Assembly (NCBI RefSeq): GCF_026340465.1
Contig: NZ_JAPEPC010000003.1
Span: 209,880-273,879 of the forward strand
DNA: 64,000 nt
Direction of reading: 5' to 3'
Source: Streptomyces sp. NBC_01306
GTDB taxonomy: Bacteria; Actinomycetota; Actinomycetes; Streptomycetales; Streptomycetaceae
Positions 19,065-27,719 of the stretch are shown here, piece by piece; position 1 is the stretch's first letter, and each line of letters opens with the position of its first letter. A program made the position numbers and the translations under genes. The notes below the pieces were generated by a model, which saw only the letters and a list, made by a program, of their open reading frames with translations, was not told the origin of the DNA and did no database searches.

Positions 19065-20324
19065 CCGGACGGCCCTTTCCGCGGAGTGCCCATGCTGCTC
19101 AAGGATTTCCTCTGTCTCACCGAGGGCGATCCCGCCTACGGTGGGATGCGCGCGCTGCGGGACCGGGACTGGCGAGCTCCTGAGGACTCCGCCCTCGCGG
19201 CCCGTTTCCGCGCGGCCGGATTCGTGTTCTGCGGGAAGACGAACCTTCCCGAACTGGCCACCAGCACCACCACGGAACCGCTCGCGCACGGGGCGACCAG
19301 GAACCCCTGGGACCTCACCCGCTCCCCCGGGGGATCCAGCGGCGGATCCGCGGCCGCGGTGGCCGCGGGCATGGTCCCGGTGGCACACGGCAACGACATG
19401 GCGGGCTCGATCCGAATGCCGGCCAGCGCCTGCGGAGTCGTCGGCCTCAAGCCCTCGCGGGCGCGTACCACGCTGGGCCCCGCATACGGCGAATACTGGG
19501 GGCCGGTGACGCACGAACACGTGCTGACCAGGTCGGTCCGCGACACCGCGGCCGTGCTGGACGCGACGGCGGGGCCCTCGTCCGGCGACCCGTACACCGC
19601 CCCTCCCGCCTTGCGGCCCTACCGCGAGGAGGTCGGCGCCGATCCCGGCGTCCTGCGGATCGGGTTCCGTACGACTCCGCCGGGCGCGACGATCCCGGCC
19701 CACAAGGACTGCGTGGCGGCGGTCGAGCACGCAGCCCGCCTGCTCGACTCGCTCGGCCACCGCGTTGAGCCGACGAGCGCCGCCTGCCTGGACGATCCGG
19801 CCCTCTTCGAGGCACTGGTGCCGATGTTCGCGGCGGTTCTGGCCTGGGAACTCGACCAGTGGTCGGAGCGTGTCGGTGAGCGCCTCGAACCGGCGGACCT
19901 CGAACCGATGAACGGGCTGCTGGCCGAGGTGGGCCGCTCGGTCACGGCCGCGCAGTGGCTCTCCGGCACCCAGGCGTGGCAGCGGTGGGCGCGTGGCGTG
20001 GCAGGGCTCTGGGACGAGGAGGTCGATGTTCTGCTCACGCCGACGCTGCCCGCGCCGCCCGCGTTGCTGGGCGAACTCGCGCCCACGGCGCAGAGCCCCG
20101 AGGAACTGGTGGCCGCCGTGAGCGGGGGCATCGCCTTCACGGTGCCGTTCAATGTCACCGGCCAGCCCGCCATCTCCCTCCCGCTGTACCGCAGCGACGA
20201 CGGGCTGCCGATCGGTGTGCAACTCGTCGCCGCCTACGGACGGGAGGACGTGCTGATCCAGCTGGCCTCACAACTCGAACAGGCCGCTCCCTGGTCGGGG
20301 GAGCGCCCCCCGCCCTTCGACTGA
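18861..20324 (+). CDS. Amidase signature family amidase
   Basis: A 487-residue amidase. The catalytic triad is visible: Lys in GVPMLLKDFLCL (near residue 80), the cis-Ser in SPGGSSGGSAAAVAAGMVPV, and the nucleophile Ser in DMAGSIRMPASACGVVGLKP. The length is typical. AS amidases hydrolyse aliphatic or aryl amides, and the gene set suggests an amide made by or taken in with the HD hydrolase pathway. The leader has GGTAGGAA before the ATG. A truncated copy of the 5' end lies at 4681. Confidence 0.95.
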   Translation: MTGSSIPEEELAWLDATAQADLVRRKMVSPTELVEAAIGRIERLDRRLNAVVTPLFEKALAAAGAPGLPDGPFRGVPMLLKDFLCLTEGDPAYGGMRALRDRDWRAPEDSALAARFRAAGFVFCGKTNLPELATSTTTEPLAHGATRNPWDLTRSPGGSSGGSAAAVAAGMVPVAHGNDMAGSIRMPASACGVVGLKPSRARTTLGPAYGEYWGPVTHEHVLTRSVRDTAAVLDATAGPSSGDPYTAPPALRPYREEVGADPGVLRIGFRTTPPGATIPAHKDCVAAVEHAARLLDSLGHRVEPTSAACLDDPALFEALVPMFAAVLAWELDQWSERVGERLEPADLEPMNGLLAEVGRSVTAAQWLSGTQAWQRWARGVAGLWDEEVDVLLTPTLPAPPALLGELAPTAQSPEELVAAVSGGIAFTVPFNVTGQPAISLPLYRSDDGLPIGVQLVAAYGREDVLIQLASQLEQAAPWSGERPPPFD

Positions 20325-20364
20325 ACGAATCGGTATCGCTACCAGTCGTTGGCGGCCTGCATCT

Positions 20365-20772
20365 CTACTCCGACGACGCCCGTCGGGCCTTCTTCTCGAC
20401 AGCACCCATGACGAGGGCTGCTGCGACCAGAACCATCGGGAAGAACAGGAGGGAACTCGCAAGGCTGGCGGCCACCAGGGCCACCGGGATACGAGCCAAG
20501 CCCTCCGGTGGAAGGCCAAGTGCCAGCCAAGTCGAGAACACCGCAGCAAAGACCATCGTCAGTCCCGCAGTCATGACCAGCGGGAATCGACTGAGGCCGC
20601 CCTTCAGCGGGGCGGTCCCTCCAGAGGCTGGTCGCTCAGCGCCAAGCATTTCTTGCAGAACGGCCTTGGCCCCGACCACGATGAACACCGGGCCCCAGAC
20701 GGGGGCAAGGAGGATCATCCTGCGGCGTGAAGCCGAACGCGCCGCCTCGGACTCCCGCTGTGTCGCGTCCAC
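20365..20772 (-). CDS. Hypothetical membrane protein
   Basis: 135 residues with a charged N-terminus (ATQRESEAARSASRRR) and three hydrophobic stretches (MILLAPVWGPVFIVVGAKAV, FPLVMTAGLTMVFAAVFSTW and IPVALVAASLASSLLFFPMV). The tail is basic. No family recognised. It is convergent with the amidase, 40 bases apart. Confidence 0.6.
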   Translation of the reverse strand: MDATQRESEAARSASRRRMILLAPVWGPVFIVVGAKAVLQEMLGAERPASGGTAPLKGGLSRFPLVMTAGLTMVFAAVFSTWLALGLPPEGLARIPVALVAASLASSLLFFPMVLVAAALVMGAVEKKARRASSE

Positions 20773-20916
20773 ATGCGTGAGTGTGCCACCAGCATGCTGG
20801 AGCCCGGAAGGGGCGTGGGTACCGGAGGACGAAAAGCCCCTGATGGGACAGATCGTGGCCGCTACCGGTGGGCGGGGGAGCCGGTGCGGGTCCTGGACCT
20901 CACACTCTGACCACAG

Positions 20917-21511
20917 TCAGAGGTTGCTGTAGTAGTCGCGGCGGGTGGTAACCAGGCCCCGCCAGCGCTGGCGGGCAACTTGCTCGCCGTCGAGCCACCG
21001 TTCTGGTGATGGGGCGTTGAGGGGGCGGCCGGCCATGAAGTAGGCGATGTCGACGTAGTAGGCGTAGTCGCCGTTGCGGGGTGACGTCGCGCAGCCGGGA
21101 GATTCCGGTGGTGACTTCGGCGGTGTCGAGGACGGCGTGGTGGAAGCAGACCGCCAGTTCGAGGGTCATCTCGGCGGAGGTGATGCCAGCGGAGCCGATC
21201 TCGGCCTGGAGTGTGCTGGCCCGGCTCTCCAGGTCCCCGGTGCTGCCGGCGTCGGCGATTAGGGATGCGATCTGGGTGGTCAGGGCGGTGGCGCGCAGGT
21301 CGAGTCCGGTCAGCAGCTGCTGGGCGAGGTCGAGTTCGTCCGCGGCAAGGCCCGGGTCGGTGAAGGCGAGGACGAACGCGCGCTGGGCCTGGCTGGTGGC
21401 GCGTTCGCCAGCGACGCCGTGGTCTTCGGCTTCGTTGCGGGCTGCTTCGTACGCCGCGGCGGCGCGGTCCATGTCGCCCTGGGCCCAGTGCACGTCGCCG
21501 GTGACCGCCAC
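20917..21511 (-). pseudogene. C-terminal part of a TPR-type regulatory protein, 5'-truncated and frameshifted
   Basis: Reverse-strand residues GDVHWAQGDMDRAAAAYEAA and AQRAFVLAFTDPGLAADELD have helical TPR-like spacing. After RLRDVTP a one-base shift is needed to reach NGDYAYYVDIAYFMAGRPLN and EQVARQRWRGLVTTRRDYYS, which ends at 20917. The N-terminal part is absent because the frame begins abruptly at about 21511. A second copy of the same C-terminal block is at 44932-45120. Confidence 0.6.
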
Positions 21512-21512
21512 G

Positions 21513-22094
21513 AACTTCGAAGTGACCGCCCGCCAGCAACGCGAGGACCGCGCTCACGCCGAACAAGTCCGGCAGCAGGAAGCACGGATCTCGGCTCGAC
21601 GTGAACTGACCGACCTGCGACGGGCCTGCTACATCTCGCTCAACACCACGGCCCGTCAGTACCAGACCGCACAGATCAACCTCATGCATGCCCTGCGTGC
21701 CCGGGATGACGCAGAGACCCGGACATGTGCCGAACAGCTCGAGGAACGGCGTCTGGACTATCGCGGCAGCTACGCCGAAGCGCAGATGATCGTGCCCGCT
21801 GCTGTGCTGAGAGAAACCAGGTCGGGGAACCATCAACTCAACAGCGCCTACGGTCTGCTGAAAGAGATGCTGGCAGGCGGTCATCCCGACGACAGTGAGC
21901 CCAGCAGGCTGGAATTGGAGACGGAGATGTCGTGGGCCCTGCTGTCCGACCTGAGGGCTGCCATGCGCAGCGATCTCGGCGTGGACGAGCTTTCCAAAGA
22001 GTTCCAGCTTCGGGCACCGGGCACAAACGGCCTCTCCCGGCGGGACCCGAGAGCAGCGTGCAGAGCACTGAGTGGAGGAGCGCGGCAGACCTGA
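21513..22094 (+). pseudogene. Hypothetical coiled-coil protein, 5'-truncated
   Basis: The forward frame reads EVTARQQREDRAHAEQVRQQ, then RRACYISLNTTARQYQTAQI and YAEAQMIVPAAVLRETRSGN. This matches a Streptomyces hypothetical type in which a membrane helix and a charged coiled coil precede a helical domain; the membrane part is missing here. It begins at the same point (about 21511) where the reverse-strand TPR gene is cut, so the two truncated genes are joined head to head. The stop is at 22092-22094. Confidence 0.5.
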
Positions 22095-22225
22095 AGATCC
22101 ACTGCGTCAGGCGGCAAGGGCCACGGACACAGGGCACCGCCTCCTGAACGCGCGGCCGCTCGCTGCCGCTACGGTGGCTCGCATGGACGACGCCACACCG
22201 ACGCCGGAAGGAGCTGGCCCGGGCG

Positions 22226-23335
22226 CTATCCGCGTAGCAGGTTCTTGATCGCTGATGGTCCGGTGAAGTCGGCGGCGAGTGTGTCCATGAGTACCTCGTC
22301 GCAGACTTCACCGAGCCAGTACCCGGCCTGCCTCAGGGCGCCGGCGCGCTGGAATCCGGCCCGCTCGTAGGCGTGGATGCCGGCAGTGTTGGCGGCGAGG
22401 ACTTTGAGCCAGACCATGCGCAGGTTGGTGATGTGGAAGGCGTAGTCGAGGGTCAGTCTGGTGGCCTGGGTGCCCAGGCCACGTCCGCGTGCCTCGGGGG
22501 CGAGCATGACGATGTACTCGGCGGTGCGCACGGAGTCGTCCGGCAGCAGGGTGGTGACGCCTGCCGGGATGGGGGTGTCCTTGGTGGTGTCGTAGACGGT
22601 GAAGCGGATGTTGCTGCCGCGGAGCTGGGCGGCCATGCCCTCGGTTCGCGCTTCCAGGGATTCGGGGCTTTGGCGTCCGTAGCCGACCAGGAGTGCGGGG
22701 TCCTGTTCCCAGCGCCAGTAGGTTTCCACGAGGTCGGGCCGGTAGGGCCCGAGCGCGCAGGTCTCGGTGGTGATCCACAGGGTCGGCTCAGGGGTGCTGA
22801 TGGCGGGCTCCGAGGTGAGGACGGGTGTGTAGGCCCGGGTGGACGGCGGTTCGGCAACGGGGCTCTCAACAGTCTGCACCCAGGCGTGCAGCCGGACCGG
22901 GTCAGCGGCGATGCCGTGGCACCAGGTGACCTGGAGACGGCGTGCCGCCAGCAGCACAACGACGGCAGCGGACTCCTCCAAGCAGGCCGTTCGGCCCGGT
23001 GACCACCATGCCGTTGCCCGGACTGCGTGGACTGAGGCGAGGGCTGCTGTGGGTGTGGCGGGTCGGGGGGAGGTTGACGCGGCGATAGCGACGAGCCGGA
23101 TGATGCGGAGCATGGTCTTGCCGGCTGGTCCGGCGTGCTTGATCGCGAAAACGAGAGCCAGGGCAGCGGCAGCGGCAGCGGCAGGCGTTACGGGCAACGA
23201 GGCGCGCGGTGGGCGTTGCAGACCGGCCTGGCGCTCGATGCCGCCCCAGCTTGCACTGGGCGTACTGGCCGCCACCGCCTTCCTCCACGGCACCGGGGCG
23301 CCCACCGCACCAGCCGAACGGGGCAAGTTGATCAT
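22226..23335 (-). CDS. Fusion of lasso-peptide B2-type protease domain and GNAT acetyltransferase
   Basis: A 369-residue two-domain protein. Residues about 75-175 match the transglutaminase-like B2 leader peptidase of lasso peptide pathways: GRTACLEESAAVVVLLAARR (candidate nucleophile Cys118) and VTWCHGIAADPVRLHAWVQT (His150), then VAEPPSTRAYTPVL. After a short linker (SEPAISTPEP), residues about 187-355 are a GNAT acetyltransferase (WITTETCALGPYRPDLVETY; acetyl-CoA loop EARGRGLGTQ; AYERAGFQRAG). GNAT tailoring is known for the lasso peptide albusnodin. The start is uncertain: the first 45 residues look poorly coded. No precursor, RRE or cyclase gene is present nearby. Confidence 0.75.
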   Translation of the reverse strand: MINLPRSAGAVGAPVPWRKAVAASTPSASWGGIERQAGLQRPPRASLPVTPAAAAAAALALVFAIKHAGPAGKTMLRIIRLVAIAASTSPRPATPTAALASVHAVRATAWWSPGRTACLEESAAVVVLLAARRLQVTWCHGIAADPVRLHAWVQTVESPVAEPPSTRAYTPVLTSEPAISTPEPTLWITTETCALGPYRPDLVETYWRWEQDPALLVGYGRQSPESLEARTEGMAAQLRGSNIRFTVYDTTKDTPIPAGVTTLLPDDSVRTAEYIVMLAPEARGRGLGTQATRLTLDYAFHITNLRMVWLKVLAANTAGIHAYERAGFQRAGALRQAGYWLGEVCDEVLMDTLAADFTGPSAIKNLLRG

Positions 23336-23393
23336 GCCCGGTCACGGTCGATTCCGCCCCGTGTCGCGGGCCTCGTCAGCCGGCGGCAGTCTC

Positions 23394-23999
23394 CTATTCC
23401 AGTCCCAAGTAGCTCCAGTGCACGCCTTGCCGGCCATGCGGGTCTTCACGCTCGCTGAGGTGCACAACACTCAGACCATGGCCCCGGGCGAGCTCGATCG
23501 TCTCGTGCGCCGAAACCTTGAACATCCGCCGCCCGGCCGGGACGGGGCCATGCCGCAGGGAGAGGACCACACGTCCCTCGGAGGCAAGCATGTCGGCGAC
23601 GCTCTCCATCGCCAACGACCGCTGCTGTCCGTCCAGATGCATCCACACGGCCGTCAGAAGAATCAGGTTGAAACGCTGACCGCGACTGCGAAGCGCCCTC
23701 ATCGCGGGCAGCGAGTCGTCGACCCACTCGATGTCCCGGTCGGCATGGATGTGTTGACCCAGCGCGCGAAGTTCCGCAGTGGGCTCAGCGGCGACGACCA
23801 CGTGCCCCTGACCGGCCAGCGCGGCGGCATCGCGGCCACTGCCCGCGCCGATGTCGAGGATCGCGCTGGGCTGAGAGGGGAACAGGTGCAGTACGTCGCG
23901 GTGGACGTCGGCGAAGGAGACGCTCTCGTACTGCTCGACGAGCGCGTCGGCGGCTTCGCCATAGCCGGCGGTACTGGCAAGGGGCTTTGGATCGATCAC
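23394..23999 (-). CDS. Class I SAM-dependent methyltransferase
   Basis: 201 residues. The SAM-binding glycine motif is ILDIGAGSGRDAAALAGQGH, followed by the acidic VVAAEPTAEL and the post-motif LILLTAVWMHLD. It is full-length for a small type 11/12 methyltransferase. It is upstream of the B2-GNAT gene on the same strand with a 58-base gap, so they are probably co-transcribed. Whether it acts on the same product is unknown; widely distributed homologues exist outside peptide pathways. Confidence 0.88.
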   Translation of the reverse strand: MIDPKPLASTAGYGEAADALVEQYESVSFADVHRDVLHLFPSQPSAILDIGAGSGRDAAALAGQGHVVVAAEPTAELRALGQHIHADRDIEWVDDSLPAMRALRSRGQRFNLILLTAVWMHLDGQQRSLAMESVADMLASEGRVVLSLRHGPVPAGRRMFKVSAHETIELARGHGLSVVHLSEREDPHGRQGVHWSYLGLE

Positions 24000-24029
24000 T
24001 CGTACAGACTAGCGAGCAGTCCCCGACGG

Positions 24030-24158
24030 CCTGATCTCCAGGCATTCGGACAGTTCCAATACCCGACTCCACCATTAGGCGTCTCTGACGAGTACCGGAA
24101 CCAGCTCCTGGAAGCTTCGCTGAAGCGCCGGCTGGGTGACGACTGGGACCTTAAATGA
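24030..24158 (+). pseudogene. 3' end of a gene upstream of the XRE regulator (possible integrase remnant)
   Basis: The forward frame ends FGQFQYPTPPLGVSDEYRNQ then LLEASLKRRLGDDWDLK and stops at 24156-24158, overlapping the next ATG (24155) by four bases. Such overlaps mark operons. In related Streptomyces integrated elements the gene before this XRE and zinc-ribbon pair is a site-specific recombinase, but this tail alone cannot prove it. The body of the gene is missing; the divergent methyltransferase occupies its place. Confidence 0.35.
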
Positions 24159-24475
24159 TCAAGAAGATGGGCTGCGAGTGGTGTCTGCGGGCCACGATGG
24201 CCGAGCACCAGATGTTCCAGACCTCAGACCTGGTACCGCTCCTCGCAGAACGTGGCGTGCCCCTGTCGCGTGAGCAGGTCTACCGCTTGGTGACACAGCC
24301 GCCCAAGCGGATGAGCATGGACACCCTGGTCGCGCTGTGCGACATCTTCGAGTGCACGCCGAACGATCTCATCAAGCCGCAGGTGGTCAACGCACAGGTC
24401 AAGAAGACCGCGGACGGACAGGCCGAGCCACTGCCGCTGAAGGAACGGCGGACCACGATCCGGCGCCCGGGCTAG
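24155..24475 (+). CDS. XRE/Cro-type helix-turn-helix protein
   Basis: A 106-residue protein. The helix-turn-helix is in LVPLLAERGVPLSREQVYRL and TQPPKRMSMDTLVALCDIFE, with the Cro/C1 pattern CTPNDLIKP after it. ATG 24155 overlaps the upstream stop; the next start (GTG 24478) follows after two bases, so it is the middle gene of a three-gene operon. Probably regulates the integrated element of which only these parts remain. Confidence 0.85.
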   Translation: MIKKMGCEWCLRATMAEHQMFQTSDLVPLLAERGVPLSREQVYRLVTQPPKRMSMDTLVALCDIFECTPNDLIKPQVVNAQVKKTADGQAEPLPLKERRTTIRRPG

Positions 24476-24477
24476 CC

Positions 24478-25876
24478 GTGAGGCCACTGACACCAAACCA
24501 GCTCCGCTTACGCGCCGAACTCGCTGCCGCCCAGGAGCAGATCGTCACGCTGCTGCGGTCAGCGGTGGGCGAATCCCTGGCCCCCGAACAGGCGCAGGCC
24601 GTGGCGGAGGAAGCCCGGGCATGGCGTGGTGCGGACACATTCCGCCTGGTGCGATATCTGTCCGACAGGCCCGACGCTCTGAGCCTCCCCAGCAGCGACT
24701 GCCCGACCTGCGTGGTGCGTTTGCTGGCCGCGCTGACCGCCGTCTGCCACGGTGACAAGGTCGCCTTGGTGTCCTGCGGGAACTGCGGACGGACCGAACC
24801 TCTTCCCACCAACAACGGACCGGCGGGGCGGCTGTGTTCACGCTGCACCGGCCGACCTGCCAAGAAGCCGTGCGCCCGCTGCGGCAAAGTGGCCGGCATC
24901 TACGCCCGCCGACCGGAGGGCGGCATCTGCAATCCGTGCAGGAACAAGGAGCCGGATGCCAAGGAGGAATGCGCCGACTGCCACCGGATGATGATCTCGT
25001 ACCGGCGCCTTCCCGACGGCAGCAACCTCTGCCAGACCTGTGCTCCCAAGAACACTCGGACCTGCTGCCGTTGCGGGCGGGTACGCCGGGTCAACGCCCT
25101 GACCTCTGACGGGCCGGTCTGCGGCGGCCGCTACTCCAGCCCTGCCCGCCTGTGTGGTGTCTGCGGGCAGATCGTTCCCATTGTCGCCCGGGCCGATGGC
25201 ACCAGGCCGGACACCTGCGACCGGTGCTACAAACGAGACGGGAAAGCCTGCGCCATCTGTGAAAGGGTTCGGGCCACCACATCAACGGTGGCCTGGGACC
25301 GTTCCACTGCCGACACGTGCCGCCCTCGCGAAGAGTGCGCATGTGCCCTGTGCGGGCAGGTCGCGAAGGTCAAGGTCTTCTGGCCGCGAGGGCCGGTGTG
25401 CAACTCCTGCTACAGAACAGCCCTATCGACCCCTGCACCGTGCGCGTCGTGCAACCGACTGCGCATCCTGGTCGGTCAGACGGCCGGGGGAACCCTCCTG
25501 TGCAAGGCGTGCTCGTTCCCCGACGAACCGGTCGAGCGGTGTTCGGCCTGCGGTGAGCCGGCGGACCTGCACTCCGGCGGCCGCTGCCCCCGCTGCACTC
25601 TGGCCGCCCGCGTGACCGATCTGCTCTCCGCGGACGGCGCAAGCGTGGCCCAGCCACTCCAACCCCTCGCCGCGGTACTGACCGGCGCGGACAACCCCTA
25701 CCGCGTCCTGCAGTGGCTGCGGCACCCACCTCGGCGGGGGAGGGGCGAGCCTGCTGATGCTCATGGCCAAGTCGCGGCACAAGAAGGCGGAGAACGTCCG
25801 ACGCTATTGCCACCCTTCCGCAGAGGCGATCGCCGAGGTCACGAGTTTGCTCGCGCCGAGCGACGGCCGACGTTAA
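24478..25876 (+). pseudogene. Multi-zinc-ribbon protein fused by deletion to a tyrosine recombinase tail
   Basis: From GTG 24478 the frame encodes about 415 residues with at least fifteen CxxC pairs (CPTC, CGNC, CSRC, CARC, CNPC, CADC and so on) spaced as repeated zinc ribbons. A helical stretch follows (SVAQPLQPLAAVLTGADNPY). At about 25735 the coding sense jumps to another frame, LLMLMAKSRHKKAENVRRYC then HPSAEAIAEVTSLLAPSDG, stop 25874-25876, which is the C-terminal end of a tyrosine recombinase type integrase. The intervening catalytic domain has been lost. The zinc-ribbon part may still be translated, reading on to a stop at 25983. Confidence 0.6.
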
Positions 25877-26010
25877 CAGTTCGGCGGTATCCGGCCTGTC
25901 GGCGCTGCCGCGAGGGCGAGCGGGGCACATCCCTCGGTGCGCGGGGTCGGCAGTGTGCTGGTGCCCCGCCTGGAGGCTGCTGACCGCTGGCTCACAGGCG
26001 CCGCGAACGC

Positions 26011-26997
26011 TCATCCCTGGCCGTGGCTCAGCCAATGGGCGATGTCGGCGATGACGGCAGGGTCGACATGCTGCGGGGTTCCGTATTCGGCGGGGGTGGA
26101 TGGTCCTGCGCCGGGGAAGAACAGGTGGTTGTCGGCTTCGTAGACACGGATATCGGCTTCCGGGCGGCCGGCCAGGCCCGTCCGCCATCGAGCCAGGTCG
26201 TTGGCGACGGTGACCTGGTAGTCGCGTCCTCCTTGGAGGATGAGCATCGGCTTGCCGAGTCCGGCCGCGATCGCGACCGGGGCGTATTCACGCAGTTCGA
26301 GCCAATACGGCGCGGACAGGCCGAACGGCAGATCCGCTGCGGGGGTCGAGGGCGTGAGCTCCGCGCTGTCGACCAGGGCAGCCTGCCGCTGGAAGGTCTC
26401 GATGACCGCGGGTGGGACCTGGTCGGGAAGCATGGCGGCGAGGTAGCTGACGACGCGGACAGCGGCGTGGTGCATCGGCTGCGTGTCACCGGCCATGATC
26501 ACCAGGCCCGCCACCGTGGGTGCGGCGACGGCGACGGCAGGGGCGACCTTGCCGCCCATGCTGTGGCCGAGGACGAAGACCCGCTCGGGGTCCACCGAGC
26601 GGTGCCTACGGAGCAGGCCAACCGCGTCGACGGCATGCGGCACGTATTCCTGCGTCATCGTCAGGTCCGATGCCGCGGCCACATCGCGGTGGGCGTAGGT
26701 CGCCTTGTCGAAGCGCAGCACTGTCGTCCCGCGGCTGGCGAGCCCCCAGGCCAGGTCCTTGAGCGGTTTGTTCGGCCCGCTGGTCTCGTCGCGGTCGAAC
26801 GGCCCACCACCGGCGAGCAGCACCATGCCGGGGCCGGGAGCCTGCCCGCGGGGGACGCTCACCGTGCCCGACACCGCGAGCGGGCCGGTGCCGACGGTGA
26901 CCTCGTGCTCGCTGAAGCGGCCGGGCTCGGCATAGGGCGGTGGCATCCAAGCGAGTTCTGAGCCGGTCATGGACTCTGTCGCAGTGCCGTCAGGCAT
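26011..26997 (-). CDS. Alpha/beta hydrolase
   Basis: A 328-residue serine hydrolase. The nucleophile elbow is VFVLGHSMGGKVAPAVAVAA, the Asp is in LILQGGRDYQVTVAN, and the His is in VYEADNHLFFPGAGPS. GMVLLAGGGPFDRDE supplies the oxyanion region. I chose ATG 26997 (MPDGTATESM) because GAGAAAGG lies at the right distance before it. Related enzymes are dienelactone hydrolase or acyl esterase-like. It faces the helix-turn-helix gene at 27056 with a 58-base gap, so that regulator probably controls it. Confidence 0.88.
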   Translation of the reverse strand: MPDGTATESMTGSELAWMPPPYAEPGRFSEHEVTVGTGPLAVSGTVSVPRGQAPGPGMVLLAGGGPFDRDETSGPNKPLKDLAWGLASRGTTVLRFDKATYAHRDVAAASDLTMTQEYVPHAVDAVGLLRRHRSVDPERVFVLGHSMGGKVAPAVAVAAPTVAGLVIMAGDTQPMHHAAVRVVSYLAAMLPDQVPPAVIETFQRQAALVDSAELTPSTPAADLPFGLSAPYWLELREYAPVAIAAGLGKPMLILQGGRDYQVTVANDLARWRTGLAGRPEADIRVYEADNHLFFPGAGPSTPAEYGTPQHVDPAVIADIAHWLSHGQG

Positions 26998-27055
26998 CCC
27001 ATCACAACCTTTCTCAATGAATGCGAACGGTAGCACGGCGTGAGATCATTACGAG

Positions 27056-27646
27056 ATGGATGCCTTCGAACTCTTGGCCCACCCGGTGCGGTTGCGAGTG
27101 GTTCATGCGATGCGCGGAGGCAGGGAGCTGACCACCGCCGAGCTGTGCGACCGCATTCGGGACGTCTCGAAGGCCACGGTCTACCGGCACGTCGACCTGC
27201 TCGCAGCCGGTGGGGTCCTGGAAGTCGCCCTGGAGCGACGCGTGCGCGGTGCGGTCGAGCGCCGCTACCGGCTGCGCCGCGACCGCGCGGGGATCAATAC
27301 GGACACGGCCAATTCGCTCTCGCTCGACGACCATCGCAGCGCATTCGCCGCCGCTCTGGCGGTCCTGACTGCCGAATTCACCGCGTATCTCGACCGCGAC
27401 ACGGCCGACCCGGTAGCCGACCTGGTCGGCTACCGGCAGCATGCCGTCTGGCTCAGCCCTGGGGAACTGCACGGGATGATCGACGGGATGCGGGAGGCGA
27501 TCGCCCCCCACCTGGCCAACGAGCCATCACCCGACCGCACGCAGTACCTGATCAGCCCGATCCTCTTCCCCGTCGAAGCGCCGCCGACCGGGACCGGCAC
27601 CGATAACACCGCCACGGGCGGCCGGAGCCCGGGACCCTGTAGCTGA
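27056..27646 (+). CDS. ArsR-like helix-turn-helix regulator
   Basis: 196 residues with an N-terminal winged helix: AFELLAHPVRLRVVHAMRGG, LTTAELCDRIRDVSKATVYR and HVDLLAAGGVLEVALERRVR. The C-terminal part resembles the helical dimer domain of similar actinobacterial ArsR-type proteins (LDDHRSAFAAALAVLTAEFT). No Cys metal site is visible. It is divergent from the alpha/beta hydrolase, the likely target. Confidence 0.9.
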   Translation: MDAFELLAHPVRLRVVHAMRGGRELTTAELCDRIRDVSKATVYRHVDLLAAGGVLEVALERRVRGAVERRYRLRRDRAGINTDTANSLSLDDHRSAFAAALAVLTAEFTAYLDRDTADPVADLVGYRQHAVWLSPGELHGMIDGMREAIAPHLANEPSPDRTQYLISPILFPVEAPPTGTGTDNTATGGRSPGPCS

Positions 27647-27719
27647 ACCCGTGCCCGGTTTGCCCCGAATTCCAAGTCGCGCGGCCAATTCCGCCACCGA
27701 GAATGCTGATGCACCTCCC

